The notes under the pieces were generated by a model, which saw only the letters and a program-made list of their open reading frames with translations, was not told the origin of the DNA and searched no databases. From Marinobacter lipolyticus (GTDB lineage Bacteria > Pseudomonadota > Gammaproteobacteria > Pseudomonadales > Oleiphilaceae), in assembly GCF_018424605.1 (NCBI RefSeq), contig NZ_QTKT01000001.1, positions 62,001 through 126,000 of the forward strand: DNA of 64,000 nt, given 5' to 3'. Numbering within the stretch: position 1 is the first letter of the stretch; each line of letters starts with the position of its first letter. Positions 42,325 through 51,785 of the stretch are shown here, in pieces. The position numbers were made by a program, and so were the translations under genes.

Positions 42325-45300
42325 TCAACCTGCCCACTTTTCGAATTGATTGTTATTGGTCTTCGAGGGGATATACCAGGCCGCTTTGCCAGACTCGTCA
42401 CGTCCGAGCCGGGCTCCGGCGACGGGCGGTTTCAGCCCGGGGGTGGCGTTGGCTTCCGGGGATTTGCCGGTCACCGGAAAAAACTCCATGGCGATCATTT
42501 CATCCATCGCTTCCTTGAACGCCCTGGTGATGGCTGCCAGGTCTTCATCGCTGTGGGCGGTGGTAATGAACATCGGGCGGGCGTCCCAGACATGGATGCC
42601 TTTTTCGCGCAACAGGATGTAGATCAGTTCTTCGAAGGCGATATCCTGCGGAATCTTGATCTTGCACATGGATCCACAGTGCTCGATTTTCAGGGGTGCA
42701 CCGACCATCCGGGCGTATTGATTGATCTCGCCGACCATCTCATCTGCGCGCTGATTCAGCGCCTCCTGCAGGCCCGGTTCGGATTCCAGACGTTCCAATA
42801 CCGCGACGGCGGCTGCCATCGTGAGCGGGTGACGAACGAATGTGCCCGCGAAATAGGTCACGCCCACTTCCGGTGTCGAGTCATCTCCGAATTGCCACTG
42901 GCCACCGTCCAGAGCGTCCATGAAACGGGCCTTGCCGGAAATGGCGCCAATAGGCATGCCGCCGCCGACGATTTTCCCGTAGGTGCAGATGTCGGCGTCG
43001 ATGCCATAGTAGCCCTGGGCGCCGCGGGGATGAATGCGAAATCCGGTAATGACCTCATCGAAAATCAGGGCGATCTGCTGGTCGGTACAGAGGCTGCGGG
43101 CCTTTTCCAGGAAGGCTTTGGGTTGCAGGTCCGGGTTGCGGCTCTGTACCGGCTCAACCAATACTGCGGCGATTTCGTCGGCGTGGTCACGGATATAATC
43201 GAGCGAGGCGTCGCTGCCATAGTCGAGGACAATCATGTTGGCCGCAGCGGATTCGGGAATCCCGGCCGCTGCCGGAACCGCATAGCCATTGGCGCCGCGG
43301 GTGATGATGACATCGTCGTGAATGCCGTGGTAATCGTTCTCGAAGATCACCACTTTTTCCTTGGCAGTGACGGTTCGGGCCAGCCGCATGGCGCCAAGCA
43401 CGGCTTCGGAGCCGGTGTTGCAGAAGGCTACCCGCTCATTACCGGTGATCTTGCAGAACAGGCGGGAGGCTTCCGCTACCAGGGGTTGCTGCGGGCCAAT
43501 CTCGTAGCCGATGTCGAGCTGCCGGGCTATGGCATCCTTGATAAACGGCGCTGAATTGCCGAAGAAATTGCTGCCAAATCCGCAGGTCACGTCGATCAGC
43601 TTGCCGCCATCAATGTCCCAGAGGTAAGGGCCTTCCGAGCGTTCGACCACAATGGGGTAGACCACTTCCTTGATCACGGTACGAAAACCGGATACGACCC
43701 GCGGGTCCGCCAGGTGTTTCCGGTTGTCCTGGGCAAACTGCTTTGATTTTGCGAATCGGCGGTTGTAACGGTCGCAAAGCGTCTGGAAATTTCCCCGCTG
43801 GGTGTCCGTCATGTCGTTGCTGCGTTTGACGTTAATCCGGGTGCCGGCGCCAAAGGGCTTGAGGGCGGTGGTTGGCTCGTGTTTCGCCGGATGGCTGTCA
43901 CCAGTCGTCTGATTGCCCCTGCTACCGGCACTTGCCCCAGGTTGAGCTGCCTGCCCGGAGAGTGACGACAGCAACGCCAGTTGCCCCTGCATTAACTGCA
44001 TCTGTTGCTGGAGCAAAGCCTGGACGTCACCGGAAACCGCTGGCAGGGATCCGGTGGTCGCGGTAAGTCCATGCACTGGCGCGGCCAGTGGTGCCTGTTG
44101 GCTTGCGCCGGCCACAGCCGCCGTATTTGCTGCAGGCGATGCAGCGGCGGTGCCTTCAGCCTGCACGCCTTGATCGATCAGGTAGTCAGTCAGTTTGTTC
44201 AGGTTGCCGCAGTCATTGAGCAACTGGCGGAAAGTAATGCTCACCTTGAACTTCTTCTTGAGCTTGAGGGTGGACTGGGTAAGCAACAGCGAATCCAGCC
44301 CCAGCTCAAAGAAGGTGGCCTCGCCGTCAGCCTGGCTGAGATCAATACCGGAAATGTCGGTAAACAGCGTGCGCAATTGTTCCTTAATAGCGTCTTTCAT
44401 GGCGGGTCCTGCCAAGGGGGTCGGTTGGGATTCGGGGTCTGTGAGCAACGAAGTCTGATGGAGCTGGTGCTGCGCCGTTGCCGCGGCCAGAGGCTGAGAT
44501 ACTGTGTCCTGCACCGGCGCATCACCCAACGGTTCTATTACATGGGTCCGGTGCTGGAACGGGTACCCCGGTAATCGCGCGGCGAGGCCCGGGGCACGCT
44601 TCCCGCACGGCCATTCGACAGGCAGCCCGGAACACCAGGCCTGGCCAAGTGCGCGGCTGAAAGATGTCAGTTCCACGTCCGCTGTTCCGGCCTCCGGAAG
44701 CAGCGGTATCAGGGCTAGATCACTCTTGTCATCCAGGGTCTGCATAACCATGCCCGAAACCGTGGCCTGGGGGCCGCACTCGAGCAAAACCAGTTGTTTC
44801 AGCTGGCCGATGGTCTGGGCACCGGTGCGAAATTGTACGGGCTGGCGAATCTGGTTGGCCCAGTAACCAATGTCGGTCGCCTGATCCTCGGTGATCCAGT
44901 CCCCGGTGACACAGGAGATAAACGGGAAGCGCGGTGGTTTCAGGGAAATATCACTGAGAGCTTCCGCAAAGCCTTTGCTTGCCGCGCCCATGGACGGTGA
45001 ATGAAACGCGTGGGAGGTATTCAGGGCCTTGTATTTTATACCCTGTTCTTCAAGCGTGGCGCGGAACGCCTCGATGGCCTCGTGTGGCCCCGACAGTGTG
45101 CAGGCATCGGGGGTGTTCTCTGCGGCCAGCACCACGTCTTCGGTCAGTAGTGGCATCAATTGCTCACGCCCGGCCCGTACCGCCAGCATGGCACCGGAAG
45201 GCTGGGCCTGCATCATCTGGCCCCGGGTCATCACCACCCGCACAGCTGTGGCCAGATCAAACACGCCGGCCACCGTGGCCGCAACCAGCTCGCCAATGCT

Positions 45301-48300
45301 GTGCCCGATGGCCGCTCGGGGCTGTATGCCCAGGCGGGTCAGAACCGAGGCCAGGGAATAACCTATGCAGAACAAGCTGATCTGCGTCTTGCTGGTTTCT
45401 TTAAGAGAGTCGCCGGATTCGAACATCAGGGTGTGGATGTCCAGCTCGTGTTCTGCATTAAGGATCGCGGCACATTCATCCATCGCCTGCTGGAAGGCCG
45501 GCACCTGCCGGTAAAGAGACCGCCCCATTGCTGCAACCTGGCAACCCTGACCGGGGAAGGCAAGAACCACAGTTGGAGATTTCATGGCCGGTTCGGTGTC
45601 ATCCGCCTCCTGTGCAGCGGACTTCAGGTCATCAACCGATGCAGACTGGTCCAGGGCCCGGCGAAATGGGAAGCTGCGACGGCCGTGAATAAGCGCGGTG
45701 GCAAGATCGGACCTGGCGGATTCGCTGTCCATCTCACTGAATACCGGTTCGTATGATGCCAGCAGATCAGCCAGTGCTTTGCCCGACTGCGCGCTGAAAC
45801 ACAGTGGCACCCAGCCTGGCGCTGACTCGCGATGCGGCAACTGGGCGGGTTCCACACCTCGCAGAACGGCGTGGGCGTTGGTACCTCCGATGCCAAAAGA
45901 GCTGACGCCGGCGACCCGTTGTGAAACCGGATCAGTCCAGTCACTGGTGCTGTTGGCAATGACAAACGGGGTGTCGGGCAGGTTCAGTTCCGGGTTCGCC
46001 GTCTCGAAATTGATCGACTGAGGTACTTTGCCGTGTTCAATCGCCAAGGCACATTTGATCAAACCGATCACGCCGGCCCCTGCGGTCAGGTGGCCGACAT
46101 TGCTTTTTACCGACCCGAGCTTGCAAAACCCGGTGCTGGGCGTGAATTCGGCAAAGGCTGCGCTCAGCGCCGATACTTCGATGGGGTCGCCAATCGGCGT
46201 GGCTGTTCCATGGGCCTCGACATAGCCTATATTGGCGGCGTCGAGGCCGGCGTCCCGGATAGCGCCGAGGATAACGGATTTCTGCCCCTGAACACTGGGG
46301 GCGGAGAAACTGCCTTTTTCGGCACCGTCGTTATTGACGGCGACGCCGCTGATGGCCGCGTAGATATGGTCGCCATCCCTCTGCGCCTCTTCGAGGCGTT
46401 TGAGCACGATCAGTCCGCCCCCGTCACTGAAGACTGTGCCGGAACTGTTGTGGTCGAAGGGGCGGGTATGGCCGTCACGGGTGTAGATACTGCCTTCCTG
46501 GTGGGTGTGGGGCTGTTGCTGGGGGAAGGTCAGGGATGCACCGCCGGCGATGGCGATGTCGCAGCGGCCATGGCGAATGGCTTCGACCGCTTCGGCCACG
46601 GCGACCAGAGAGGTGGAGCAGGCGGTATGAATGCTGAGCGCCGGGCCAACCAGATTTAGCTTGTGGGCCAGTCGCGTGGCGGCATAATCCTTCTCGTTGG
46701 CCACCATGGCCTGCAGGGGGCCGTAGTCCTCAAGTTTCTCGGGGTTTTTCAGAACATGGTTCAGGTAATAGCTGTTGTTGCCGGTGCCGCAATAGACACC
46801 GATGCGTCCGGCAAACTGCTCGGGGTCGCAGCCGGCGTTCTCCAGCGCGTGCCAGGCCAGTTCCAGCAACAGGCGCTGTTGCGGATCAATGAATTGCGCT
46901 TCAATGGGGCTGACCCCAAAAAAGCGGTCATCAAACCCGAGCGGGTCGTCCAGAATTCCGCGGGCATTGACGATCTCTTCGGCCTGGCCCGGCGCGCCAA
47001 AGAAGGTGATGCTCTCACGACCTTCCACGAGGTTACGCCAGAAAGCTTCAAGCGAGCTGGCGCCGGGCACCCGCACTGCCATTCCGATGATGGCGACAGC
47101 CCGCGACGAGGGTGAGATGCCCTTGGCATCATTATGCGATTGCTGCTGCGGCACGCGGACCGCAGCGCGGGAGACTGCGTAATCGAGAAACTGTCCCAAG
47201 GTGCGGTACTGAAACAGGGCGTAGACCGGTACGCTCAGGCCGAGCTTTTCATGAAAGGCTGCGGCTATGCGGTTCGCGGCCAGGGAATCCATCCCCTGAT
47301 CCTGCAGGTTGTCCTCGGCATTCAGACCCGGGATCGCCATTTCCGCGCGGATGATCGCCAGCAGAGTTTCGGTGGCTGTCTCAGTGCCGGTTTCCGCCGC
47401 TTGCGAGGGCTGCTCAAGCGCTTCAACCATGGATTTGCGATCGATTTTTCCGGAAGGCGTTTTGCGGAGGGCTTCCAGCCAATGGTACTGCGAGGGGATC
47501 ATGTAGGCCGGCACGGTCTTTTCCAGGGCTGTGCGCAGCGCCCGATCTGAATTGGTCGCTCCGGCAGTGCCGGTAACAAACGCTACCAGTTTTTTCTGGC
47601 CCCTGAGGTCGCGTACCGCCACCGCAACTTCATCCACCAGACCGGTGTCCAGCAGCCTGGCTTCGACTTCGCTGAGCTCTACCCGGTAACCGTTGATCTT
47701 CACCTGATTGTCGATCCGGCCCCGGTAGAGCAGTTCGCCGGATTCATCGAGACTCACCAGATCACCGGTGCGGTAAGCCCGTATCGGTTGATCGCTGTCG
47801 TCGTCCGGTACCGTGACGAACCGTTGTGCGGTCTGATCGGGGCTGTTGATATAGCCGTGGGCGAGTACCGGCCCGGCGATGTAAAGTTCGCCGACTTCAC
47901 CGGCGGGCACCGGATGCTGTTGTTCATCCAGAATCAGCAGCCGGGCCCGATCAATGGCCTTGCCGATGGGCGGCAGCGCCGGCCAGTGATCGGCGGGCCA
48001 ATTCAACACGTGCTCACTGACCACGTGGGTTTCGCAGGGGCCGTATTGGTTGCAGAGCACCACCTTCTCGAGGGCATTGAACGCGGTTCGCAGCTCTGTG
48101 CTCACCACCAGTTGTTCTCCGGCAGTGATCACCTCGCGCAACGATGACGGATAGCGTTGCAGGCGGTTGGCCCACATCACCAGCTGAAGAAGCGCGATGT
48201 AAGGCAGGAAAATACGCTCGATCCGATGCTCATCAATGAAATCGAGCAAACGGTGAAAATCCTGCTTGATCTCATCGTTGATCAGGTAAAGGGTGCCGCC

Positions 48301-48957
48301 CTGAGTGAGGGTGGAAAAGATTTCCTGGAACGAGACATCGAAACCGAGCGCAGAGAACTGAAGCGTCCGGTAGCAGGTGCCGTCGCTGTAACGCCGGTTC
48401 TGCCAGTGGATCAGGTTGTCCAGGGTGCCGTGATTCATCAACACACCCTTGGGTTTCCCCGTGGAGCCAGAGGTATAGATGACGTACGCGTTGCTCTCCG
48501 GCGTGATCGGCGGGCAGGGCGGTTGTTCCCGGGTTAGCTCAAACGAGAAGTCGCGCAGATCCAGGTGGTCACCGACAGGCGAGCGGAAATCGTCGTTGTC
48601 TGTAATCGTCAGCGCCGCGTCAGCGTGGCTGACCATGTATTCAAGACGGTCCTGAGGGTAGAGCGGATCAAGCGGTAGATACGGGCATCCATGCCGGAGA
48701 ATGGCAATCATGGCCGTAATGGCCAATGCCCGGTCGTGAGTGTGGATAGCGATGGGAGAGCCCGGCGTTACCCCATAGCCTGCCAGTTCTGCCTGAAGAA
48801 TCCGGGCACGACGATCCAGTTCACAGTAGCTGATGTTGGGGCCACCGCTGGACTCCGCTCCACAGGAAATTGCCGTTGCTTCTGGGAAGGCTTCGACTGT
48901 CTGCTGGAAACTGGCCAAAAAACCCGGCACTGCATCGGAAGACTTGGTTGCATTCAT
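42325..48957 (-). CDS. Hybrid NRPS/PKS: A-PCP-KS-AT-ACP-aminotransferase
   Basis: A loading and extension protein of about 2210 residues. Domains: adenylation (about 15-500, YTSGSTG near 161), PCP (MDSLAAN near 556), ketosynthase (about 620-1042, TACSTSL Cys near 780, with EAHGTATPIGD and SNVGHLTAGAG), acyltransferase (GHSIGE Ser near 1219, HAFHSP pointing to malonyl), ACP (LDSLLLTQ near 1555), an Ala/Gln-rich linker (about 1600-1700) and a class III aminotransferase (about 1710-2170, TYGKIVGGG Lys near 1995). All catalytic residues looked for are present. There is no initial C domain, so it starts a chain. A-domain residues D-V-Q-F-I-A-Q-V-V resemble proline codes. KS plus AMT would give a beta-amino acyl chain. 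The start ATG 48957 has AAGGA about 10 bp upstream; ATG 48990 is an alternative. Confidence 0.93.
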   Translation of the reverse strand: MNATKSSDAVPGFLASFQQTVEAFPEATAISCGAESSGGPNISYCELDRRARILQAELAGYGVTPGSPIAIHTHDRALAITAMIAILRHGCPYLPLDPLYPQDRLEYMVSHADAALTITDNDDFRSPVGDHLDLRDFSFELTREQPPCPPITPESNAYVIYTSGSTGKPKGVLMNHGTLDNLIHWQNRRYSDGTCYRTLQFSALGFDVSFQEIFSTLTQGGTLYLINDEIKQDFHRLLDFIDEHRIERIFLPYIALLQLVMWANRLQRYPSSLREVITAGEQLVVSTELRTAFNALEKVVLCNQYGPCETHVVSEHVLNWPADHWPALPPIGKAIDRARLLILDEQQHPVPAGEVGELYIAGPVLAHGYINSPDQTAQRFVTVPDDDSDQPIRAYRTGDLVSLDESGELLYRGRIDNQVKINGYRVELSEVEARLLDTGLVDEVAVAVRDLRGQKKLVAFVTGTAGATNSDRALRTALEKTVPAYMIPSQYHWLEALRKTPSGKIDRKSMVEALEQPSQAAETGTETATETLLAIIRAEMAIPGLNAEDNLQDQGMDSLAANRIAAAFHEKLGLSVPVYALFQYRTLGQFLDYAVSRAAVRVPQQQSHNDAKGISPSSRAVAIIGMAVRVPGASSLEAFWRNLVEGRESITFFGAPGQAEEIVNARGILDDPLGFDDRFFGVSPIEAQFIDPQQRLLLELAWHALENAGCDPEQFAGRIGVYCGTGNNSYYLNHVLKNPEKLEDYGPLQAMVANEKDYAATRLAHKLNLVGPALSIHTACSTSLVAVAEAVEAIRHGRCDIAIAGGASLTFPQQQPHTHQEGSIYTRDGHTRPFDHNSSGTVFSDGGGLIVLKRLEEAQRDGDHIYAAISGVAVNNDGAEKGSFSAPSVQGQKSVILGAIRDAGLDAANIGYVEAHGTATPIGDPIEVSALSAAFAEFTPSTGFCKLGSVKSNVGHLTAGAGVIGLIKCALAIEHGKVPQSINFETANPELNLPDTPFVIANSTSDWTDPVSQRVAGVSSFGIGGTNAHAVLRGVEPAQLPHRESAPGWVPLCFSAQSGKALADLLASYEPVFSEMDSESARSDLATALIHGRRSFPFRRALDQSASVDDLKSAAQEADDTEPAMKSPTVVLAFPGQGCQVAAMGRSLYRQVPAFQQAMDECAAILNAEHELDIHTLMFESGDSLKETSKTQISLFCIGYSLASVLTRLGIQPRAAIGHSIGELVAATVAGVFDLATAVRVVMTRGQMMQAQPSGAMLAVRAGREQLMPLLTEDVVLAAENTPDACTLSGPHEAIEAFRATLEEQGIKYKALNTSHAFHSPSMGAASKGFAEALSDISLKPPRFPFISCVTGDWITEDQATDIGYWANQIRQPVQFRTGAQTIGQLKQLVLLECGPQATVSGMVMQTLDDKSDLALIPLLPEAGTADVELTSFSRALGQAWCSGLPVEWPCGKRAPGLAARLPGYPFQHRTHVIEPLGDAPVQDTVSQPLAAATAQHQLHQTSLLTDPESQPTPLAGPAMKDAIKEQLRTLFTDISGIDLSQADGEATFFELGLDSLLLTQSTLKLKKKFKVSITFRQLLNDCGNLNKLTDYLIDQGVQAEGTAAASPAANTAAVAGASQQAPLAAPVHGLTATTGSLPAVSGDVQALLQQQMQLMQGQLALLSSLSGQAAQPGASAGSRGNQTTGDSHPAKHEPTTALKPFGAGTRINVKRSNDMTDTQRGNFQTLCDRYNRRFAKSKQFAQDNRKHLADPRVVSGFRTVIKEVVYPIVVERSEGPYLWDIDGGKLIDVTCGFGSNFFGNSAPFIKDAIARQLDIGYEIGPQQPLVAEASRLFCKITGNERVAFCNTGSEAVLGAMRLARTVTAKEKVVIFENDYHGIHDDVIITRGANGYAVPAAAGIPESAAANMIVLDYGSDASLDYIRDHADEIAAVLVEPVQSRNPDLQPKAFLEKARSLCTDQQIALIFDEVITGFRIHPRGAQGYYGIDADICTYGKIVGGGMPIGAISGKARFMDALDGGQWQFGDDSTPEVGVTYFAGTFVRHPLTMAAAVAVLERLESEPGLQEALNQRADEMVGEINQYARMVGAPLKIEHCGSMCKIKIPQDIAFEELIYILLREKGIHVWDARPMFITTAHSDEDLAAITRAFKEAMDEMIAMEFFPVTGKSPEANATPGLKPPVAGARLGRDESGKAAWYIPSKTNNNQFEKWAG

Positions 48958-49000
48958 CTCTTTGCCGTCCTTAGATAGAGATTCATACATGGGGCAGTTG

Positions 49001-49013
49001 TTACATTATGTAA
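49001..49013. promoter_or_regulatory. AT-rich palindrome upstream of the NRPS/PKS operon
   Basis: TTACATTATGTAA is a perfect 13-base palindrome around a central T, about 44 bp before the chosen start codon. Its minus-strand reading contains CATAAT, which could be a -10 hexamer, but no matching -35 was found. It may be an operator for the biosynthetic operon; unproven. Confidence 0.3.
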
Positions 49014-49069
49014 ATTAGCATAGCCCCCCGGGTTGTGCTAGGAAGATCTGAAAACCGCGAAAGGTATAT

Positions 49070-49750
49070 TTACCGGGGTCTGGAGCCGGGTTTTGAGATG
49101 TAAATGCAGCTGGTAATGAGTCCTATTTCAGTGGGGAAAACCGCGCACGGAAGAACGTCCGGCAGGCCATCCACTTCTGCCAGCAAGGTATCGCCCGGGC
49201 GAGAGAGACGAATCTCCAGCAGGTCCACATAGCGGCCCATGAAAAGGGAAACGGCTTTGACCACCGACTCTTTGATGCTGAAGGCGACGCCGGCTGCAGG
49301 GAGGTCTGGATAAAGTGTCTGCAGCAGCGCCGCTTCATTGGGGTGCATGATCTGTTCGGCGAGATTGTCCGTGACCTGGTCGGGATCCTCAATCAGGTCC
49401 AGTCCGACGCCTCTCACGCCGTTTGCGGGGCAGACCATGGCGGCAGCGAGCGAGTGGTCGTGGGTGATGGAACCCACGACATTGGCAGGCCATAGCGGAT
49501 TACCCAATTCGCCGCGAAGCACCGCGGTTGGAGGGGTGCCCGCCCGGTGCATCGCCAGCCTTGCCTGGTGGCGGCCAGAATAGAACTCCCGCTGCCGTTT
49601 TTCGCTGGCCCGTGCCATCAACTGCCGTTCCGCCGGGAAGTCCGATCCGGACTGCGTCAGGCCACCGGCGGAAAAATACACCGGGATGCGGGTAAATGCT
49701 CGCAAACGTTTTTCAATGGCTATATTTTGAGGACAGATATGGAATGTCAT
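49070..49750 (-). CDS. 4'-phosphopantetheinyl transferase superfamily protein
   Basis: Enzyme that would attach phosphopantetheine from CoA to the carrier-domain serines of the adjacent synthetases. The start is set at ATG 49750 (MTFHICPQN), giving 226 residues; the frame is open to 49801. Motifs of the Sfp/EntD group are seen: GNPLWPANVVGSITHDHSLA (about 84-103), GVRGVGLDLIEDP (about 111-123, metal-binding Asp and Glu) and FSIKESVVKAV (about 156-166, Lys-Glu-Ser catalytic segment). It lies 112 bp upstream of the NRPS/PKS start on the same strand and may head that operon. The divergent GNAT gene starts only 26 bp away. Confidence 0.92.
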   Translation of the reverse strand: MTFHICPQNIAIEKRLRAFTRIPVYFSAGGLTQSGSDFPAERQLMARASEKRQREFYSGRHQARLAMHRAGTPPTAVLRGELGNPLWPANVVGSITHDHSLAAAMVCPANGVRGVGLDLIEDPDQVTDNLAEQIMHPNEAALLQTLYPDLPAAGVAFSIKESVVKAVSLFMGRYVDLLEIRLSRPGDTLLAEVDGLPDVLPCAVFPTEIGLITSCIYISKPGSRPR

Positions 49751-49776
49751 GAATTTTTCCCGGAGACGCAACGGCC

Positions 49777-50409
49777 TTGAAAACTCTACGGCGGTGGGCA
49801 CGTGTATTCAAGCGACGACTGAACCGCCTGATTGAGGTGAAGTCGGGGATTCTGCTGGCACAGCCTGCCAATGGCTCGTCGCAGCCGGGTTCGGGGCATG
49901 AAGGCGGCGGCGAAGTAATTCGCAGAACCAACCGGTATCGGACGGATCTGCCGTGGTCGGAACAGGAGTTTCTTCGCCGTACCGGTAATGGCAATGCCCT
50001 GTACGAGCTGTTCATTCAGGAGCAGCCAGTGTGTTATGGCTGGGTCGCGGAGTCCGGCACGCGGGTGGGCGTGTTGCACGACCTCAGGCTGGTGGTCCCT
50101 CACTGTGGTTTCTACATCTGGGATTGCGCAACGGACCCGGCTTTCCGCGGCCGGGGGTGTTTCCGCACACTGCTCACCGGGATCATCCATGGCGGATACC
50201 CGGATGCCACGCTGGCGCTGGTGGCCGTGGATACCGGGAACGGCGCATCACGCCAGGCTCTGGCCAAGGCGGGCTTTCAGCGAGAGTTTTCTTACCTGAG
50301 CGCCCGCATTCTGAACCGCAGCCTCTTCAGCCTGGCTTGGCGCAATGGAAAAATAGTCGCTGCGCAACGGGAATTTGATCGTCTGGGAGATGAATTTCCG
50401 CAAGTTTGA
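49777..50409 (+). CDS. GNAT family N-acetyltransferase
   Basis: A 210-residue protein with a very basic N-terminus (MKTLRRWARVFKRRLNRL) and a GNAT fold in the second half: DCATDPAFRGRGCFRTLLTG (about 120-139) is the acetyl-CoA pyrophosphate loop, and ALAKAGFQREF (about 168-178) is the usual C-terminal motif. The start is TTG 49777 with GGAG at 49762-49765; GTG codons at 49795 and 49804 are alternatives. Divergent from the phosphopantetheinyl transferase. It may acylate a sugar or the peptide product; the position suggests a link to the NRPS/PKS system. Confidence 0.8.
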   Translation: MKTLRRWARVFKRRLNRLIEVKSGILLAQPANGSSQPGSGHEGGGEVIRRTNRYRTDLPWSEQEFLRRTGNGNALYELFIQEQPVCYGWVAESGTRVGVLHDLRLVVPHCGFYIWDCATDPAFRGRGCFRTLLTGIIHGGYPDATLALVAVDTGNGASRQALAKAGFQREFSYLSARILNRSLFSLAWRNGKIVAAQREFDRLGDEFPQV

Positions 50410-50460
50410 CGGTTCTTCCGTCATGGGTGAAAACTCTTATTCTGCAGGGCCTGACGATGC

Positions 50461-50489
50461 TTGCAGCTTTTTCGTCCATGACATATTGT
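50461..50489 (+). promoter_or_regulatory. Weak candidate promoter before the cupin-like oxygenase gene
   Basis: TTGCAG (50461-50466) and TATTGT (50484-50489) are 17 bp apart in the 172-bp gap. A TTAACGTTAA palindrome (50489-50498) directly follows and could be a regulator site overlapping the start of transcription. Matches to consensus are modest. Confidence 0.25.
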
Positions 50490-50581
50490 TAACGTTAAAC
50501 TGACCATTGGATGTAAAAGCAGGAGCAGTCTTTTACACGGGCAGAATCGGACGCAATAAATCGTTGAAAAAGGAATTCACG

Positions 50582-51436
50582 ATGAGCCTATTTGATCTTT
50601 CCGGCCCGGAAACCATCGAAACGGTCCCTTTTCCGACTCGAGAAGACGGGTTGGCTCCCTACCTTCGCCGCCGTCAGCCGGTGCTGCTCAGCGGCATCCG
50701 GGAGGCTTTGCCGTTCACCCGGGAATGGAACTACGACTATTTCCGCAACGCCTTGAAATCCATACGAATCCAGCGCAAGTCCGCCGACGGGATTTTTCAC
50801 TACCTTGGCTTTGAGCGCATACCGATAACGGATTTCGACGATGTCATGGAAACGACCCATGACGGTTATGCACTGGAGCCGTTGCGGGGGCGGGGGGTTT
50901 CAGAGGACCTGCCGTCATCCATCGCGGTCAACCTCCCGGCGTTCGTGCCGGAATCGGGGTTCCGTGTGTCTAACCTGTACATCGGCCCAGGCCAGAATAA
51001 ATCGTTGCTGCACTACGACGAGACGCACAGCCTGCTGATGATGCTGGAAGGGCGCAAACGCTTCATCCTGTTCTCCCCGGACCAGAGCGACTGCATGTAT
51101 GCCTACAGCCCCTTCAGTCTGCGGGCGCTGCTGGAGAACCGGGTGGTTGATAGCCGCGTCGATTGTCAGCACCCGGACTTTGCACAACACCCGAAATTAC
51201 GAAAGGCGCAGGGCATCACCGGTTGGCTGGAAGAAGGGCAGGCATTGTTCATCCCGGCCGGGACCTGGCACTTCATTGAAGCCGAGGGCAGGAATGTATC
51301 GGTCAATTATTTCTGGCTGCAGAATCGGGTGTCTGACTGGATGCAACAACCCCTGCTGAACTTCTGGATCAAGCGGCGAGCCATTGATGTGCTGGATCAG
51401 CTTCGCAAAGTGAAGCACAAACTGTCGGCGGCGTAA
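50582..51436 (+). CDS. JmjC/cupin_8-like Fe(II)/2-oxoglutarate oxygenase
   Basis: A 284-residue protein of the cupin-like JmjC group (FIH-related hydroxylases). The start is ATG 50582 with AAAGGAA 6-7 bp upstream, not the earlier in-frame codon at 50507. The iron triad is visible: LHYDETHSLL (His and Asp near 144-146) and the distal AGTWHFIEA (His near 231). RKRFILFSPDQ (about 158-168) and YFWLQNR follow the double-stranded beta-helix pattern, with RKRF a likely 2-oxoglutarate contact. It could hydroxylate an amino-acid residue of the NRPS product, or a protein. Function is inferred from the fold. Confidence 0.85.
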   Translation: MSLFDLSGPETIETVPFPTREDGLAPYLRRRQPVLLSGIREALPFTREWNYDYFRNALKSIRIQRKSADGIFHYLGFERIPITDFDDVMETTHDGYALEPLRGRGVSEDLPSSIAVNLPAFVPESGFRVSNLYIGPGQNKSLLHYDETHSLLMMLEGRKRFILFSPDQSDCMYAYSPFSLRALLENRVVDSRVDCQHPDFAQHPKLRKAQGITGWLEEGQALFIPAGTWHFIEAEGRNVSVNYFWLQNRVSDWMQQPLLNFWIKRRAIDVLDQLRKVKHKLSAA

Positions 51437-51503
51437 GGACAGAAACGCCGGGGTTCGCGGGGTAACGGTGCGTTAATGACAGGGGCCTACACAGGAGTGA
51501 ACC

Positions 51504-51731
51504 ATGGTTATGGTGTTCAAGGACAGAATTGACTGCAAACAACTGGATTCCAGTGCTTTCACGGTGAGGCATGGTCTTGAGGAGCATCCGTCGCTTCAGC
51601 TGGAGGCGCTCGCGCAAATGCACTTCCTCAAGCTAACCCCGGTTAGCCGGTATGAGCGGCGAGATCGAACTAAAGCCAACTTCTGGAAAGTGATCAATAA
51701 AAGCAGAAACCTGCAGCGCAAATCGCTTTAA
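51504..51731 (+). CDS. Small hypothetical protein (75 residues)
   Basis: A short frame with a good ribosome site (AGGAG at 51492-51496, 7 bp before ATG 51504). The product is basic at its C-terminus and contains FTVRHGLEEHPSLQLEAL (about 19-36), which recalls, from memory, the N-terminal segment found in some cupin-like proteins. The rest has no recognisable motif, no signal peptide and no membrane span. It may be a genuine small accessory protein of the cluster or the remnant of a second oxygenase gene. It sits 67 bp after the oxygenase and 54 bp before the next acyltransferase. Confidence 0.5.
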   Translation: MVMVFKDRIDCKQLDSSAFTVRHGLEEHPSLQLEALAQMHFLKLTPVSRYERRDRTKANFWKVINKSRNLQRKSL

Positions 51732-51785
51732 AGCCTTGGCAAAAATACTCAATGCCTTCATCGAAACCCGGGAACGTTAACGACT

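Noticed and set aside
42013..43554. Long plus-strand open frame (513 codons) opposite the NRPS/PKS junction
   Set aside because: It lies antisense to the aminotransferase and condensation domains, with no recognisable motif or ribosome site; considered a shadow frame.
14982..49013. Shared 9-mer TTACATTAT in the palindromes at 14981-14998 and 49001-49013
   Set aside because: A 9-base match between two AT-rich sites is expected by chance in 64 kb, and the two palindromes differ outside it; no common operator is claimed.
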